From the NCBI GenBank assembly GCA_013362295.1, contig JABFWJ010000123.1, positions 1 to 6,814 on the forward strand: a stretch of 6,814 nucleotides of DNA, in the 5' to 3' direction. Shown piece by piece: positions 5,955 to 6,814 of this stretch. Both the position numbers and the translations under genes were made by a program. Within the stretch, counting starts at the first letter, position 1, and each line of letters begins with the position of its first letter. Source of the stretch: Thermoleophilia bacterium (lineage in GTDB: Bacteria; Actinomycetota; Thermoleophilia; Gaiellales; Gaiellaceae). The notes below the pieces were generated by a model. The model was not told where the DNA came from and did not search any database. It was given only the letters and a program-made list of their open reading frames with translations.

Positions 5955-6814
5955 AGCTGGTCGCCGCCGCAGCTCTGCTTCTCGGCCTGGCCGGCGCGAG
6001 CGCGTCGGCACCGAAGCTCGCCGGCTGTCCGGTCTTTCCGCCGTCGAGCCCGTGGAACCAGAAGGTCGACGGGCTGCCGGTCGCGGCGGACTCCGCGCAG
6101 CTGATCGCGTCGATCGGCGTCGACTCGGGCGTGCACGCCGACTTCGGCAGCGGCCTCTACAACGGCTCGCGTATCGGCATCCCCTACGTCACCGTGCACG
6201 GGAAATCGCTGCCGAAGTCGCGCGTCTCGTTCCAGTACGCCGACGAGAGCGACAAGGGCCCGTACCCGATCCCAGCCGGCGTTCCCGTCGAGGGATATCC
6301 CCAGCATGCGAACGAGGGCGACCGCCACGTGGTGATCGTCGACCGTGACTCCTGCCGCCTCTACGAGCTCTCCGGCATGTCGAGGGCGACCAGGCGCTGG
6401 TCGGGCTGGTCGGGCGCGATCTGGAACCTGCGCTCGAATGCCGTTCGGCCGGCCGGCTGGACGTCCGCCGACGCGGCGGGGCTCCCGATCCTGCCGGGCC
6501 TCGCGCGCTGGGAGGGCGACGCCTCGACCGGCGTGATCAGGCACGCGCTGCGCTTCACGGCCCAGCACACGCGTCGCGCCTACATCTATCCCGCGCGGCA
6601 TTACGCGAGCAGCTCGACCGACCCGTCGCTGCCGCCGATGGGCCTGCGCGTGCGGCTGAAGGCGGACGTCGACATCTCGAGCCTCCCGCCGCAGGCGCGC
6701 GTCGTCGCGCTGGCGATGAAGACCTACGGGCTGATCCTCGCCGACAACGGGTCGAACTGGTACTTGAGCGGCGCGCCGAGCCCGGGGTGGTCGAACGACC
6801 AGCTACACGCGCTC
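5951..6814 (+). CDS. Secreted protein of unknown function, 3' truncated by window edge
   Basis: A continuous frame of 288 codons runs from GTG 5951 to the window end with no stop. The N-terminus is a short Sec-type signal peptide: MK, then a hydrophobic run (VAAAALLLGLAGA) and AXA-type cleavage sites after residue 18 or 20. The mature part starts near CPVFPPSSPWN. It has only two cysteines, Cys26 and Cys135 (DRDSCRLYEL), which could form a disulfide. LAGC at 23-26 looks like a lipobox, but Lys22 and Pro21 directly before it argue against a lipoprotein. The body is rich in Trp, Tyr and short beta-prone segments: a Trp-rich stretch RRWSGWSGAIWNLRSN, then RPAGWTSADAAGLPILPGL, IRHALRFT, YIYPARHYASSSTDP, PPMGLRVRLKAD and DNGSNWYLSGAP (265-276). 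From memory this resembles uncharacterised exported proteins common in soil actinobacteria. I do not recognise an enzymatic motif and assign no function. The GTG overlaps the pdxH stop (GTGA); no good Shine-Dalgarno is visible, so translation is probably coupled. Confidence 0.85.
   Translation, partial: MKLVAAAALLLGLAGASASAPKLAGCPVFPPSSPWNQKVDGLPVAADSAQLIASIGVDSGVHADFGSGLYNGSRIGIPYVTVHGKSLPKSRVSFQYADESDKGPYPIPAGVPVEGYPQHANEGDRHVVIVDRDSCRLYELSGMSRATRRWSGWSGAIWNLRSNAVRPAGWTSADAAGLPILPGLARWEGDASTGVIRHALRFTAQHTRRAYIYPARHYASSSTDPSLPPMGLRVRLKADVDISSLPPQARVVALAMKTYGLILADNGSNWYLSGAPSPGWSNDQLHAL

Noticed and set aside
4923..6011. Minus-strand open frame of 362 codons across pdxH and the MFS gene
   Set aside because: It is a shadow of the GC-rich coding strand, shows no recognisable motif, and is antisense to three supported genes.
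6017..6028. LAGC lipobox suggesting a lipoprotein
   Set aside because: Pro21 and the charged Lys22 separate it from the hydrophobic core, good AXA cleavage sites lie earlier, and Cys26 has a plausible disulfide partner in Cys135.

Overview
The window is a dense, GC-rich stretch (about 70% G+C, strong third-position GC bias) with every gene on the + strand. It looks like a high-GC actinobacterium. The style of the C-terminal secreted protein and the GAF/PAS hybrid kinase recall soil Thermoleophilia (Solirubrobacterales/Gaiellales), but that placement is inference from family resemblance and no marker gene is present.

Layout. Positions 2-562 hold the 3' part of a NarL/LuxR-type response regulator. 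It overlaps by GTGA the start of a very large (1175 aa) soluble hybrid histidine kinase (559-4086) with the order GAF-PAS-GAF-PAS-PAS-PAS-HisKA-HATPase-REC. A 111-bp gap (4087-4197) holds a near-perfect 14-bp inverted repeat and several mutually exclusive CCGAA/TTCGG pairings, and is the only real non-coding stretch. Then comes a second tightly packed set: a 12-TM-type MFS exporter (4198-5430), a short pyridoxine 5'-phosphate oxidase, PdxH (5427-5954), and a secreted protein of unknown function (5951 to beyond the window end). Both junctions in this set are again GTGA overlaps.

How the genes work together. The first pair is a signalling module. The kinase has no visible membrane segment and should sense cytoplasmic signals through two GAF and four PAS domains. 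It can pass phosphate to its own receiver domain and/or to the neighbouring DNA-binding regulator. The second set appears to be one transcription unit in which a transporter, a vitamin B6 enzyme and an exported protein are translationally coupled. Their functional link is not obvious from sequence. Nothing shows directly that the first module regulates the second, but the structured gap between them is the natural place for a terminator, attenuator or operator. No RNA genes, CRISPR arrays, insertion sequences or prophage signs were seen.
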